From Brevundimonas sp. G8 (GTDB lineage: Bacteria > Pseudomonadota > Alphaproteobacteria > Caulobacterales > Caulobacteraceae): a DNA stretch of 64,000 nucleotides. The notes beneath the pieces are model-generated. The model ran no database searches and was not told where the DNA came from. It worked only from the letters and a program-made list of their open reading frames with translations. This document shows, piece by piece, positions 19,578 through 29,046 of this stretch (within the stretch, counting starts at the first letter, position 1; every line of letters starts with the position of its first letter). The position numbers and the translations under genes were made by a program. The stretch lies in NCBI RefSeq assembly GCF_902506205.1, contig NZ_LR732816.1, forward strand, positions 1,869,604-1,933,603. The letters run 5' to 3'.

Positions 19578-20363
19578 TTGTCTGACCTCACTCCCCCCGC
19601 CGTCATCCTCGACAAGTCGCAGATGGCCGAGAACATCGGCGCCGTGGCGCGGGTGATGGCCAACTTCGGCCTGACGGATTTGCGCCTGGTCACGCCCCGG
19701 GACGGCTGGCCCCAGGAACGGGCCTGGGCCATGGCGTCGGGCGCCGACTGGGTGCTGGAGGGCGTGCGGGTGTTCGACAGCGTCGCCGAGGCAGTCGCCG
19801 ACCTGAACACCGTCTTCGCCACCACCGCCCGCCCGCGCGAGACGCGCCAGCCGGTCCGCACCCCGCGCGAGGCCAGCCGCGTCCTCTATGACGACACCGC
19901 TTCCGGCCTGAAGACCGGCCTCTTGTTCGGCGGCGAGCGTGCGGGGTTGGAGACGACCGACATCGCCCTGTGCGCAGGCATCGTCACCATCCCCATCGAC
20001 CCCCGGCACCACTCGCTGAACCTGGCCCAGGCCGTGGCGATCAACGCCTATGAGTGGCGCACCCTGATCCTGGACGCCCCGCCGCCGCGTTTCCGCGACA
20101 GCGAGCCGCCGGCGTCCAACGAGCTTCTGGTCGGCATGTACGAACATCTGGAAGAAGAGCTGGAAAACGGCGGCTTCTTCTATCCGCCCGAGAAGAAGCG
20201 TTCGATGAGCCAGAACCTGCGCGTCATGCTGGGCCGCGCCGCCTTCTCCGAACAGGAGGTCGCCACCATGCGCGGCGCCATCCACGCCCTGTCGCGTGGT
20301 CGCGGCCGGGTGCTGACCAAGCTGGCGGCTGAGCGGGCGGCGAAAGCGAAGGCGGGCGAATAG
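19578..20363 (+). CDS. trmJ: tRNA (cytidine/uridine-2'-O-)-methyltransferase TrmJ
   Basis: TrmJ is a SPOUT methyltransferase that 2'-O-methylates the anticodon-loop nucleotide at position 32 of several tRNAs. The 261-residue product starts at TTG 19578 with a GGCGAGG site upstream. It shows PAVILDKSQMAENIGAVARVMANFGLTDLRLV, then the knot region GLLFGGERAGLETTDIALCAGIVTIPIDPRHHSLNLAQAVAINAYEW, which binds AdoMet. The C-terminal extension EHLEEELENGGFFYPPEKKRSMSQNLR is typical of TrmJ. It is 5 bases downstream of the nuclease gene. Confidence 0.92.
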   Translation: MSDLTPPAVILDKSQMAENIGAVARVMANFGLTDLRLVTPRDGWPQERAWAMASGADWVLEGVRVFDSVAEAVADLNTVFATTARPRETRQPVRTPREASRVLYDDTASGLKTGLLFGGERAGLETTDIALCAGIVTIPIDPRHHSLNLAQAVAINAYEWRTLILDAPPPRFRDSEPPASNELLVGMYEHLEEELENGGFFYPPEKKRSMSQNLRVMLGRAAFSEQEVATMRGAIHALSRGRGRVLTKLAAERAAKAKAGE

Positions 20364-20380
20364 GAGTTTTGTCTCTCCTT

Positions 20381-20493
20381 CTCCGTCACCCTCGGGCTTG
20401 ACCCGAGGATCGGATCATCCGCTGCCTTGCGTCTCCATCAAAGCACAGTCCGAACGACGCCCGATCCTCGGGTCAAGCCCGAGGATGACGGAG
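20381..20493. repeat. Large nested inverted repeat between trmJ and ynfA
   Basis: Left arm 20381-20413 and right arm 20461-20493 are reverse complements over 33 bases with a single mismatch (20390 C against a T-type partner). They enclose a 47-base spacer. Each arm contains its own smaller dyad, CTCGGG-N5-CCCGAG. The whole unit could fold as a long hairpin or a cruciform. There is no clean T-tract on either side. It looks like a dispersed palindromic element of the REP kind rather than an ordinary terminator. No second copy was seen in the window. Confidence 0.85.
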
Positions 20494-20520
20494 GTGGAAA
20501 GGACCGCGTAGGAAACCCTC

Positions 20521-20847
20521 ATGAAGCTGGCCCTCATATACCCCCTCGCGGCGCTGGCGGAGATCGGCGGCTGTTTCGCCTTCTGGGCCTGGCTGAAGCT
20601 GGATCGCTCGCCGTTGTGGCTGGCGCCGGGCGTCGTCTGCCTGATCGCCTTCGCCTGGCTGCTGACCCTGGTCCCCAGCGATGCGGCGGGCCGGGCCTTC
20701 GCGGCCTATGGCGGGGTCTATATCTGCGCCTCATTGATCTGGATGGCCGTGGTCGAGAAGACGACGCCGGATCGCTGGGACGTGCTGGGCGGCCTGGTCT
20801 GCCTGGTCGGCGCGGGGATCATTCTGTTCGGGCCGAGAGCCGCTTAA
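20521..20847 (+). CDS. YnfA family (UPF0060) small membrane protein
   Basis: The 108-residue product is almost entirely four hydrophobic helices with short loops, the YnfA/UPF0060 layout. Family features are [19 protein letters not shown] near the start and the later [23 protein letters not shown] block (here [10 protein letters not shown]). The end [23 protein letters not shown] is also typical. Related small multidrug-resistance proteins export cationic compounds, but the YnfA substrate is uncertain. Its stop codon overlaps the stop of the gene on the other strand. Confidence 0.9.
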   Translation: MKLALIYPLAALAEIGGCFAFWAWLKLDRSPLWLAPGVVCLIAFAWLLTLVPSDAAGRAFAAYGGVYICASLIWMAVVEKTTPDRWDVLGGLVCLVGAGIILFGPRAA

Positions 20848-21495
20848 CCCGCCCCCAGCAGGTCCGACCAGCGCCAGCTGCCCTTGCCCAACGCCAGCTG
20901 CGCGCCACCCGCCCGGTCTTCCAGCTTCAGCACCGCCAGGCCGCTCATCCGCTGGTTCTTGCACTCTGCCGGGGCGAAGGCGACTTCCAGGGCGATGGCC
21001 TGACGCACGCCGGCCAGGCCCTTGCCCGACTGATTGCGGCTCTGCAGCCAGTCGCCGTTCCAGACCAGGATGGCGCGTCCGTTGGCGTCCATGTCCTGCG
21101 AGGCGTCGATGACGGCGCGTCGCACCGCCTGGTCGTCGCGCACCGCGTCCTGGACCCAGCGCACCATGTCGCACGATCCGCCGCCCGACCCGGAGCCTGA
21201 GCCGGTTCCGCCCGACCCGCCGCCGCACAGATCGCAGGAGCCATGACGGTGCCTGAGCCGCGGCGGCCGGCGCATCCGGCTTGGGCGAGGGATCGGGGGC
21301 CATGACCCGTGCGGGCGGCGGCGGGGGAGGAGGAGGCTCGACCAGTTCGACCATCACCAAAGGCGGCTCGGACACGTCCGGCTCAGGCGTCGCACGCGCG
21401 GTCATCAACAGGGCCAGCCCGGCATGGGCGACCAGAATCGGCGTCGCCGCCAGCGCCCAGCGTCGTGCCCGGCGCCGTGATCGGCCGGCGCTCAA
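20844..21495 (-). pseudogene. Frameshifted TonB-like or proline-rich anchored protein of unknown function
   Basis: Two frames together look like one protein. The N-terminal part (21495 down to about 21245) starts at TTG with a basic stretch, a helix (ALAATPILVAHAGLALLM) and a Pro-rich spacer with eight consecutive Pro, as in TonB-like proteins. The rest (about 21270 down to 20844) is in the +1 frame: a Gly/Ser linker SGGTGSGSGSGGGSCDMV and a compact domain VRWVQDAVRDD..ILVWNGDWLQ..EVAFAPAECKNQRMSGLAVLKLEDR..LGKGSWRWSDLL. The frames switch near 21245-21270. Either one base is extra here (mutation or sequencing error) or they are two genes. The C-terminal domain is not one I can name. Confidence 0.6.
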
Positions 21496-21870
21496 TCGCC
21501 TATCAGTGATGACTGTTGAACACCGCGTCGCATGGTCATCAGAACAGAATGCCTGTAAAAAACATCAGGCCCTGTTGAAAACATTCGGTCGCGTCAGGAA
21601 AGTGGCGCTGAGCCGAATACAACCGGGCGGCGTTTCAGATTAGCGATAGATCAGCCTGCCCGCCCTCCGGCCTCGACCGTCGGCGGCGCAACGGTTGATC
21701 TCGGCGCCGGGTTCCGTGTTGGCGCAAGAATAACGCGAAATACCCCATGTTTTTATGGCCAAGCTGACATGATCCTGCCCAAAGCACGTCATTACTCCGC
21801 CTTGTCTCCTACGCCACCTTCATCTTGCGCAAAAACGGGTGTGGCGCTCCCGGCAAGAAGGAGACAGAAC
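21496..21870 (+). other. Gene-free stretch upstream of the OmpA-like lipoprotein
   Basis: About 375 bases separate the start of the minus-strand frameshifted gene from the TTG start of the OmpA-like gene. Both genes should have promoters here. The right half is AT-richer, with runs such as CATGTTTTTATGG near 21750. A 44-codon frame from 21509 to 21643 has no convincing ribosome site or family resemblance. I see no RNA gene. Confidence 0.5.
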
Positions 21871-22422
21871 TTGAGCAGATCGAAACTCAGGACGGCGGTC
21901 GTCGGCGGCGCCCTCATCGCCCTCGGCTTTGCGGCCAGCGGCTGCGCCAGCCATCGTTTCGTGCGTGATCAGGTGGAAGTCGTCGATACCCGCGTGACCG
22001 GCGTCGAAGGCACGGCGGGCCAGGCGCTCCAGCGCGCCAACGACGCGCACAAACTGGCCGAGGGCAAGTTCCTCTATCAGGTCGTGCTGTCGGACGATTC
22101 CGTGAAATTCCCCACCGACGCGGCGGCTCTGTCGCCCGAGGCCGAGCAACGCCTGGCCCAGTTCGCCCAGCGTCTGGCTGGCGAGAACAAGAACGTCTAT
22201 CTCGAAATCCAAGGCTATACGGACGCGACCGGCACGCCCCAGCACAATGACGAGCTGGGCGAGCAACGCGCCGAGGCCGTGCGTCGCTTCCTGAACCGTC
22301 AGGGCGTCGCCCTGAACCGCATGGCGACCATCTCTTATGGTCAGGAACAGCCGGTGGCCTCGAACGACACGCCCGAAGGCCGTTCGCAGAACCGCCGCGT
22401 GACCATCGTCGTCCTGGCCTAA
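21871..22422 (+). CDS. OmpA family outer-membrane lipoprotein
   Basis: The 183-residue product begins MSRSKLRTAVVGGALIALGFAASGCASHRF, with the lipobox ASGC giving a lipidated Cys at residue 25. TTG 21871 is preferred because AAGGAG lies about 8 bases before it; the frame is open further upstream to 21769. The C-terminal OmpA domain has LSPEAEQRLAQFAQRL, EIQGYTDATGTPQHNDELGEQRAEAVRRFLNRQG and NRRVTIVV. This fold binds peptidoglycan and anchors the outer membrane. A short linker with coiled-coil character precedes it. An intrinsic terminator follows. Confidence 0.92.
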   Translation: MSRSKLRTAVVGGALIALGFAASGCASHRFVRDQVEVVDTRVTGVEGTAGQALQRANDAHKLAEGKFLYQVVLSDDSVKFPTDAAALSPEAEQRLAQFAQRLAGENKNVYLEIQGYTDATGTPQHNDELGEQRAEAVRRFLNRQGVALNRMATISYGQEQPVASNDTPEGRSQNRRVTIVVLA

Positions 22423-22446
22423 CCCGCCTCGACTTCGAAAGACCCG

Positions 22447-22479
22447 AACGGCGGCCGCTTCACAGCGGTCGCCGTTTTT
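22447..22479. terminator. Bidirectional intrinsic terminator between ompA-like and cobB-like genes
   Basis: AACGGCGGCCGC (22447-22458) pairs with GCGGTCGCCGTT (22463-22474 and the following T) around a short loop, with one mismatch. T-runs follow on the plus strand. The genes on both sides converge on it. Confidence 0.8.
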
Positions 22480-22483
22480 GTAT

Positions 22484-23185
22484 TTACAGACTGTCGAAGA
22501 AGCCCGGAACGGCCTGCGTCGCCGGCCCATAGACGCCTTCGTCGAACAGGCGCGCGCCTTGCGTGGGCTCCAGATTGATCTCCACTGTCCTCGCCCCGGC
22601 ATGCCGCGCCGCCTGGACGAAGCCCGCCGCCGGATAGACCGCCCCGGACGTGCCAATGGAGACGAACAGGTCGCAGGCCTCCAGCGCCGCCTCGATCCGC
22701 TCCATCTCCAGCGGCATTTCCCCGAACCAGACGATGTGCGGCCGCATGAGGCCCTGCGGATGACGCGGCGAGGCCTGATCCGCCGCCATGTCGCCCGTCC
22801 AGTCCATCACCACGCCCGACCGGGTGCAGCGCGCCTTCAACAGTTCGCCATGCATATGGATCAGTTTGAACCCGGCGCCGGGCGGCGTCTGCGCATGCGC
22901 CCGGTCGTGCAGATCATCGACGTTCTGCGTCACCAGCAGGAAGTCCCCCTCCCACCGCGCCGCCAACTCCGCCAGCGCCCAATGCGCCGCATTGGGCTGA
23001 ACATCCGCCAACTGCCGCCGCCGCTGATTGTAGAAGTCCTGCACCAGTGCCGGATCGGCCGCATACCCCTGCGGCGTCGCCACATCCTCGACCCGATGCC
23101 CGCACCACAGCCCGTCGTCCGCCCGAAACGTCGGCACGCCGCTCTCCGCCGATATGCCGGCGCCGGTCAGGACGACGAGGTTCAT
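22484..23185 (-). CDS. cobB: NAD-dependent protein deacylase (sirtuin, CobB type)
   Basis: Sirtuins remove acetyl or succinyl groups from protein lysines using NAD+. The 233-residue product has VVLTGAGISAESGVPTFRADDGLW (NAD site), TQNVDDLHDRA and IHMHGELLKARC with the catalytic His. FYNQRRRQL carries the Tyr and Arg that mark succinyl/malonyl-accepting class III sirtuins such as E. coli CobB. The zinc region is unusual: after RCTRSG I see no second Cys cluster where E. coli CobB has CHCC. The gene converges with the OmpA-like gene across a terminator. Confidence 0.92.
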   Translation of the reverse strand: MNLVVLTGAGISAESGVPTFRADDGLWCGHRVEDVATPQGYAADPALVQDFYNQRRRQLADVQPNAAHWALAELAARWEGDFLLVTQNVDDLHDRAHAQTPPGAGFKLIHMHGELLKARCTRSGVVMDWTGDMAADQASPRHPQGLMRPHIVWFGEMPLEMERIEAALEACDLFVSIGTSGAVYPAAGFVQAARHAGARTVEINLEPTQGARLFDEGVYGPATQAVPGFFDSL

Positions 23186-23216
23186 GGCGCGATCTCCTGA
23201 CCGACCTGTAGCGCGT

Positions 23217-23873
23217 TCAGCAAGCGCCGAAGTTCGCCAGATAGGCGGCGTAGTCCGGCCAGCGAAAACCCATTGGCGCGCGGCGTTGTTCCAGCCGTTC
23301 CGGGTCTTCCGTAGGCGACGGGACCATACGTCCGGCGACGCATTGCATCTGGGTGCCGTATCGCTGCGTACGGTTCTCGGCGACGGCGATGCGGTCGTAC
23401 ATCATCGCATACTGCCATTTCAGTGCCTCGCCCCGCTCGGCCATCGCTTCCAGCGCGGGCAGGAAGCGTTTTTGCAACGCCGTGTCGGCGTGCTGGATGA
23501 CCAGGAAGGCTCCTGTCGCGGCATCCTGGCCGTAGGCAACATTGGAGAACCAGCCCTCGGGCGGGACCAGCGACAGAACCGTGGCCACCGTCTCGTCGCT
23601 GATGGCGTCCACTCGCGCCTTGGCCTCTGCCTGCGCGGCAAGGCGATCCGTTTCGGAAAGGGCCGACAGATCGACGCTGTGCATCGCCTTCAACGGCTCC
23701 TGATCAAGGGTCAGCGCCAGCTCCAGTCTTTCCCTGGGTATCGGGTTCTCCGGCAGGGCCGCCTGCTTGGCGCGTGCGGTCGCGATGGCTTCGGTCAGAG
23801 GACGAAGCGCAGCCTCTGCTGCGGGGGAAAGATCGGTCAAACCCAAGGCAGCGACAAGGAACCAGGCCAGCAT
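23217..23873 (-). CDS. DUF6624-like secreted hypothetical protein
   Basis: The 218-residue product starts with a short hydrophobic segment (MLAWFLVAALGLTDLSPAAEA) that could be a signal peptide. The C-terminal half has PPEGWFSNVAYGQDAATGAFLVIQHAD, then FLPALEAMAERGEALKWQYAMMYDRIAVAENRTQRYGTQM. That WQYAxMYDRIAVxENRxQRYGTQ type of block is what I associate with DUF6624 proteins. The biochemical role is unknown. It lies 31 bases upstream of the sirtuin gene on the same strand, so the two may be transcribed together. Confidence 0.75.
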   Translation of the reverse strand: MLAWFLVAALGLTDLSPAAEAALRPLTEAIATARAKQAALPENPIPRERLELALTLDQEPLKAMHSVDLSALSETDRLAAQAEAKARVDAISDETVATVLSLVPPEGWFSNVAYGQDAATGAFLVIQHADTALQKRFLPALEAMAERGEALKWQYAMMYDRIAVAENRTQRYGTQMQCVAGRMVPSPTEDPERLEQRRAPMGFRWPDYAAYLANFGAC

Positions 23874-24018
23874 GAAAGGCGTCTCTCCGTTGCCGGGTCA
23901 GACTATTGTCGCGCGTGAATGATGCAAGTCTGTCGTGTGCCAGGACACGTCCGATCCTGACGCCGTCGTCCTCTACACATCAAACGTCGCGCGTCCCTGC
24001 GAACCAGTCTCAAAAATC

Positions 24019-24032
24019 TGCACGAAAGTGCA
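24019..24032. promoter_or_regulatory. Small dyad upstream of frmA
   Basis: TGCAC-GAAA-GTGCA is a perfect 5-base-arm dyad flanked by A-runs, 91 bases before the frmA ATG. It may be an operator or part of a weak terminator for an opposing transcript. Weakly supported. Confidence 0.3.
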
Positions 24033-24123
24033 CTCAAAAAAATTCAGTGGCCTTCATCGGCGGACGGGCTGGCCTTCCCTGCGTCGCTCGTGAGAAACAG
24101 GCGCAAACCAAGGAGCCCTCGCC

Positions 24124-25230
<1,107 letters not shown>

Positions 25231-25292
25231 TCGACTTGCGCGCCCCACGGTTCGTTGTTTAAAGAAACGGACTGGAAATCGGGAGGTTCGCC

Positions 25293-25676
25293 ATGTTCAC
25301 CCACGTCACCGTCGGCGCCAACGACATCGAGGCGTCGCGCAAATTCTATGACGCGGCGCTCGGCGCTCTGGGCGTCGAGGCGGGGCAGGGGCCGGATCCC
25401 AAGGGCCGCTACTGGTGGCGGACCCTTCGCGGCTCCTTTGGGGTCGGCGCGCCGATCGACGGCGACCCGGCCTGCCACGCCAACGGCGGCACCATCGGCT
25501 TCGCGGCCAAGACGCCCGAGATGGTCCAGGCCTTCCATGACGCCGGTGTCGCCGCCGGCGGTCACGCCATCGAGGATCCTCCCGGCGAGCGCCAAAGCCC
25601 GTTCGGTCCGATGATCCTGGCCTATCTGCGCGATCCGTCGGGCAACAAGATCGTGGCGATGCACCGGGTCGGCTGA
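25293..25676 (+). CDS. VOC (glyoxalase/dioxygenase superfamily) protein
   Basis: The 127-residue product is a single vicinal-oxygen-chelate module: MFTHVTVGANDIEASRKFYDAALGALGV at the start and AYLRDPSGNKIVAMHRV at the end. The candidate metal ligands (first His, final acidic or His positions) are only partly clear. GGGAGG lies 7 bases before the ATG. It follows frmA by 62 bases on the same strand and is likely in its operon. It may handle a glutathione adduct, but the substrate cannot be told from sequence. Confidence 0.88.
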   Translation: MFTHVTVGANDIEASRKFYDAALGALGVEAGQGPDPKGRYWWRTLRGSFGVGAPIDGDPACHANGGTIGFAAKTPEMVQAFHDAGVAAGGHAIEDPPGERQSPFGPMILAYLRDPSGNKIVAMHRVG

Positions 25677-25677
25677 C

Positions 25678-25968
25678 CTAGCGGTCTCGCACGTGTCTCG
25701 CGCCGACGATGGCGCGGCGCACGAACCAGAAGGCGAGCAGGCCAGGCAGCAAGGCCAGGCCGATCGCCATCGGCCATGAGGCCTGACCCGTCGCGCCTAG
25801 GCTGATCTTGGCGGCGGCCAGCAATCCGGCGAGGGCGGCCCGCACGCCGTTGAAGATCAGGACGTTGGCGCCATCCGGATTGGTCGCCTTCGCCACGGCG
25901 CGAATGCTCAGGGCGATCAGTGCGCCGACGGGCAGGGCAAGCGCGGCAACAAGGATCGTTCGCGTCAT
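25678..25968 (-). CDS. Small hypothetical membrane protein
   Basis: The 96-residue product has three hydrophobic segments (about residues 5-25, 38-57 and 65-85) and a basic tail VRRAIVGARHVRDR. It starts MTRTILVAALALPVGALIALSIRAVAKATNPDGANVLIFNGVRAALAGL. I recognise no family. The stop lies one base from that of the VOC gene on the other strand. Real but of unknown function. Confidence 0.65.
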   Translation of the reverse strand: MTRTILVAALALPVGALIALSIRAVAKATNPDGANVLIFNGVRAALAGLLAAAKISLGATGQASWPMAIGLALLPGLLAFWFVRRAIVGARHVRDR

Positions 25969-26020
25969 GCGGTCAGCCTATCATCCTTGAACCGTTTGGC
26001 GAACGACGCCTGGGCGACGG

Positions 26021-26707
26021 TCAACCGGCCGCCTGGGCCTCGCGATAGCGCATATCGCGTGGCCCGTGGGCGGCGATGGTCGCGCACTGATCGGCGACCG
26101 CCTTCTTGTAAGCCGGGCGATCCAGGCAGCGATCATAGTAGGCCTGGAGCGCGGGAAACGCTTCCAGCAGATTCAGCGACGCGGCGATCTTCAGCACCGA
26201 ACTCATCATCAGGTCCGCGACCGTGAAGTCTTCCCCGACCAGCCAGTTCCGGTCGCCCAGCGCCACCTGAAGCTCGCCCAGGCGCCGCTCCGCAAAGGGC
26301 ACGACCTGCGGTCGCCGCACCGCCTTGGTCGCCTCGTCGGGCATAAAAAACTCGGCCTCCGCGACATTCGCCAACGCCCCTTCGACACTGTTCAGGGCCG
26401 CGAAGTACCAGCCCAGAACCTGCGCCCGCATCACCGGATCGGGCGGGATCAGCACGCCGGCGCGTTCGGCGATGTCCCAGACGATGGCGCCGCTCTCGAA
26501 CATCGGGGGTCGACCGTCCTCTTCCACCGTCGGCACCTGACCGAACGGCTGGCGCGCCCTGTGGTCGGTCGACTTCTGATCGACCGCGTCCAGCAGCCGG
26601 ATTTCATAGGGCCAGCCCGCCTCGTTCAAGATCCATCGCACCCGGTGGTCGCGCACCTGACCGGCGGCGAAGGGCGGAACCCATTTGAAGGCGGTGACGG
26701 TGATCAT
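26021..26707 (-). CDS. Glutathione S-transferase family protein
   Basis: The 228-residue product has a thioredoxin-like N-terminal domain (residues 1-85: VRWILNEAGWPYEIRLLDAVDQKS..QPFGQVPTVEEDGRPPMFESGAIVWDIAER) with the cis-Pro QVP and the ES glutathione-binding pair. The helical C-terminal domain has NWLVGEDFTVADLMMSSVLKIA and YYDRCLDRPAYKKAV. It lies between frmA and fghA but on the other strand, so it may use glutathione in the same stress response without sharing their transcript. The substrate is unknown. Confidence 0.92.
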   Translation of the reverse strand: MITVTAFKWVPPFAAGQVRDHRVRWILNEAGWPYEIRLLDAVDQKSTDHRARQPFGQVPTVEEDGRPPMFESGAIVWDIAERAGVLIPPDPVMRAQVLGWYFAALNSVEGALANVAEAEFFMPDEATKAVRRPQVVPFAERRLGELQVALGDRNWLVGEDFTVADLMMSSVLKIAASLNLLEAFPALQAYYDRCLDRPAYKKAVADQCATIAAHGPRDMRYREAQAAG

Positions 26708-26788
26708 GCGACCCTCCTGTCCGATCAGGCGCCCAAGGTGTCAGGCTTGCGCGTTGCGGGCAACGGCGAGGTGGACTAGCCAGTCCTC

Positions 26789-27628
26789 ATGACCTTTGAG
26801 ACCACCAAGACCCACATCGTCCACGGCGGAACCCTCCGCTATCTGAAGCACGACAGCACAACGACCGGCACGCCCATGACCCTGTCGGTCTTCATGCCGG
26901 CGGGCGAGGGGCCGTTCCCGGTCCTGATCTGGCTGTCGGGTTTGACTTGCACAGAGGACAATTTCACCACCAAGGCCGGCGCCTATAAGGCCGCCGCCGA
27001 GCACGGCCTCATCATCGTCGCCCCGGACACCAGCCCGCGCGGGGACGGCGTCGCCGACGATCCGGCCTATGACCTGGGCCAGGGCGCTGGGTTCTATCTG
27101 GACGCCACGCAAGCCCCCTGGGCGGCGCATTTCCGCATGGAAACCTATGTCACGGACGAACTGATCGCCTTGATCGACGCCGCGTTCCCGACCAAGGACG
27201 CCCGCGCCATCAGCGGCCATTCGATGGGCGGCCACGGCGCCCTGACCCTGGCGCTGAACCACCCCGACCTGTTCCGGTCCGTCTCCGCCTTCGCCCCCAT
27301 CTGCTCCCCCACCCAATGCGCCTGGGGCGAAAAGGCCTTCACCGCCTATCTCGGAGACGACCGCGCCGCCTGGGACCGCTACGACGCCGCCAAGCTGATC
27401 GCCGCCGGCACGGCACGCGGGGTCTATGACGACATCCTGATCGACCAGGGCGACGCCGACAGCTTCCTGACCGACCAGTTGAAACCCGAACTGCTGCAGG
27501 CCGCCGCAGACGCCGCCGGCCAGAACATCACCCTGCGCATGCAGCCCGGCTACGACCACTCCTACTTCTTCATGACCAGCTTCATCGCCGACCATGTCGC
27601 CTTCCACGCCAAGCGCTTGAAGGGCTGA
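26789..27628 (+). CDS. fghA: S-formylglutathione hydrolase
   Basis: This serine esterase hydrolyses S-formylglutathione to formate and glutathione, the second step after FrmA. The 279-residue alpha/beta-hydrolase has FPVLIWLSGLTCTEDNFTTKAG, APDTSPRGDGV and the nucleophile elbow SGHSMGGHGALTLAL. The acid is in DQGDADSFL, and the catalytic His is in QPGYDHSYFFMTSFI. Length and motifs fit esterase D/FghA exactly. It is 1.5 kb downstream of frmA on the same strand, with an antiparallel GST between. Confidence 0.96.
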   Translation: MTFETTKTHIVHGGTLRYLKHDSTTTGTPMTLSVFMPAGEGPFPVLIWLSGLTCTEDNFTTKAGAYKAAAEHGLIIVAPDTSPRGDGVADDPAYDLGQGAGFYLDATQAPWAAHFRMETYVTDELIALIDAAFPTKDARAISGHSMGGHGALTLALNHPDLFRSVSAFAPICSPTQCAWGEKAFTAYLGDDRAAWDRYDAAKLIAAGTARGVYDDILIDQGDADSFLTDQLKPELLQAAADAAGQNITLRMQPGYDHSYFFMTSFIADHVAFHAKRLKG

Positions 27629-27668
27629 CCGACTGTCGCTGATCGCCCAGCGGTGATAGAGGGGCGCC

Positions 27669-27896
27669 ATGAGCGCTCCCGATCCCTACGAACCGATGTT
27701 TTCCGCCCTGTGCCGCGAGGTGGGCTATTGCCTGCACGCCAAGGGCCAGAAGAAGGTGATCGAGGCCCTGCCCAAGGGCTTGGACGCCGCCGTCCGCGCC
27801 GTCTTCGCCGCCGAGGGCGTGGACGAGCCCAATGCGCCTGGCGACGTGAAGCGCGCCGTGCGCGAATGCCTGAAGGCGAACTTGCCAGCCGCCTGA
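27669..27896 (+). CDS. Small hypothetical protein
   Basis: The 75-residue, soluble product has two Cys in the first 30 residues (SALCREVGYCLHAKGQKKVIEAL) and one near the end (RECLKANLPAA). It starts 40 bases after fghA on the same strand and could be in its transcript. I do not recognise a family. The frame is short but has codon use like the neighbours, so it is probably real. Confidence 0.55.
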   Translation: MSAPDPYEPMFSALCREVGYCLHAKGQKKVIEALPKGLDAAVRAVFAAEGVDEPNAPGDVKRAVRECLKANLPAA

Positions 27897-27906
27897 CCGG
27901 ACATCG

Positions 27907-28197
27907 TCAGGGCGTCGGCACGATCTCGGTCGTGGTTCCCGACGGCGTCGTGACAGTGCGGGTCGTAACGGGCGCCTTGCCCGTCTCCTCGACCGTAGTC
28001 GTCGTCGAAGACCAGACCGTATGACTAACGCGGCAGGTCTTGCCGCCATAGTTATCCGCGCCGATCGCGGGGTCTTGGGTGCAGGTCGGCGTTTGGCTCG
28101 CCATATCCGCCGCGGCCTCGTCCATCGCCTTGAAACCAGCGCAACCGCTTCCTGAAACGGCGAGCGCCAACAGGGCGACGAATCCGATACGCGACAT
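27907..28197 (-). CDS. Small lipoprotein
   Basis: The 96-residue product begins MSRIGFVALLALAVSGSGCAGFKAM, a lipoprotein signal peptide with the modified Cys at residue 19. The mature part has two further Cys (TPTCTQDPAIGADNYGGKTCRVSHTVW), probably a disulfide in the periplasm. A Thr-rich tail (SSTTTTVEETGKAPVTTRTVTTPSGTTTEI) follows. No family recognised. The stop lies 10 bases from the stop of the small plus-strand gene. Confidence 0.7.
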   Translation of the reverse strand: MSRIGFVALLALAVSGSGCAGFKAMDEAAADMASQTPTCTQDPAIGADNYGGKTCRVSHTVWSSTTTTVEETGKAPVTTRTVTTPSGTTTEIVPTP

Positions 28198-28345
28198 GAC
28201 AGCCTCCGATTGATGTATGGACAATCGCGCGCCTCGTAGGCCAATGCAAATGGCCAAGCTGAACAAAAACCCGACGAAATCGCTTGGGTCAGACGCCACA
28301 GCCCCTAAATGGGGTTCAGGAACAAACCGTCTTCAGGAGACTGAC

Positions 28346-28957
28346 ATGGCCTTCACCCTGCCCCCGCTGCCCTACGCCTATGACGCGCTGGAGCCGGCCA
28401 TCGACAAGGAGACGATGACCTTCCACCACGACAAGCACCACCAGACCTATGTCGACAACCTGAACAAGGCCGTCGACGCCGACGCCGGTCTGCAGGGCAA
28501 GCCGCTGGAAGAGATCTTCACCAGCATCTCCACCGCGCCCAAGGCCGTCCGCAACAACGGCGGCGGTCACTGGAACCACAGCCTGTTCTGGGAACTGCTG
28601 GCCCCGGCCGATAAGGCCGGCGAACCCTCGGCCGAACTCGCCGCCGCCATCGAGAGCGATCTCGGCGGGATGGACAAGTTCAAGGAAGACTTCAACGCCG
28701 CCGGCGCCGCGCAGTTCGGCTCGGGCTGGGCTTGGCTGATCGTGCAGAACGGCAAGCTGAAGATCACCTCGACCCCCAATCAGGACAATCCGCTGATGGA
28801 TGTCGTGGACGAGCGCGGCGAGGTCATCCTGGGCGCTGACGTCTGGGAACACGCCTATTATCTGAAATACCAGAACCGCCGCGCCGACTATCTGAAGTCG
28901 TTCTGGTCGGTCGTGAACTGGAACAAGGTCAACGAACTGTACGCGGCCGCCAAGTAA
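28346..28957 (+). CDS. Superoxide dismutase (Fe/Mn family)
   Basis: This enzyme converts superoxide to oxygen and hydrogen peroxide. The 203-residue product has the metal ligands in [28 protein letters not shown] and [18 protein letters not shown]. Gly in NNGGGH and Gln in NQDNPLM are the positions where Mn-type enzymes usually differ from Fe-type ones, so a Mn or cambialistic enzyme is likely. Annotation as sodB elsewhere would not change the fold. AGGAG lies 7 bases before ATG 28346. A strong terminator follows. Confidence 0.95.
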   Translation: MAFTLPPLPYAYDALEPAIDKETMTFHHDKHHQTYVDNLNKAVDADAGLQGKPLEEIFTSISTAPKAVRNNGGGHWNHSLFWELLAPADKAGEPSAELAAAIESDLGGMDKFKEDFNAAGAAQFGSGWAWLIVQNGKLKITSTPNQDNPLMDVVDERGEVILGADVWEHAYYLKYQNRRADYLKSFWSVVNWNKVNELYAAAK

Positions 28958-28984
28958 GGCAGGCCCCAAGATCGAGACATGACG

Positions 28985-29014
28985 ACGCCCGCCGGAACCT
29001 CCGGCGGGCGTTTT
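28985..29014 (+). terminator. Intrinsic terminator after the superoxide dismutase gene
   Basis: ACGCCCGCCGG (28985-28995), a 5-base loop, and CCGGCGGGCGT (29001-29011) form a perfect stem followed by TTTT. Confidence 0.88.
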
Positions 29015-29046
29015 CGATTCAGGTCCTACAGATGGAGACGACTGCG

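Noticed and set aside
21509-21643. A 44-codon frame upstream of the OmpA-like lipoprotein
   Set aside because: No ribosome site, no recognisable feature, and it lies in probable promoter DNA.
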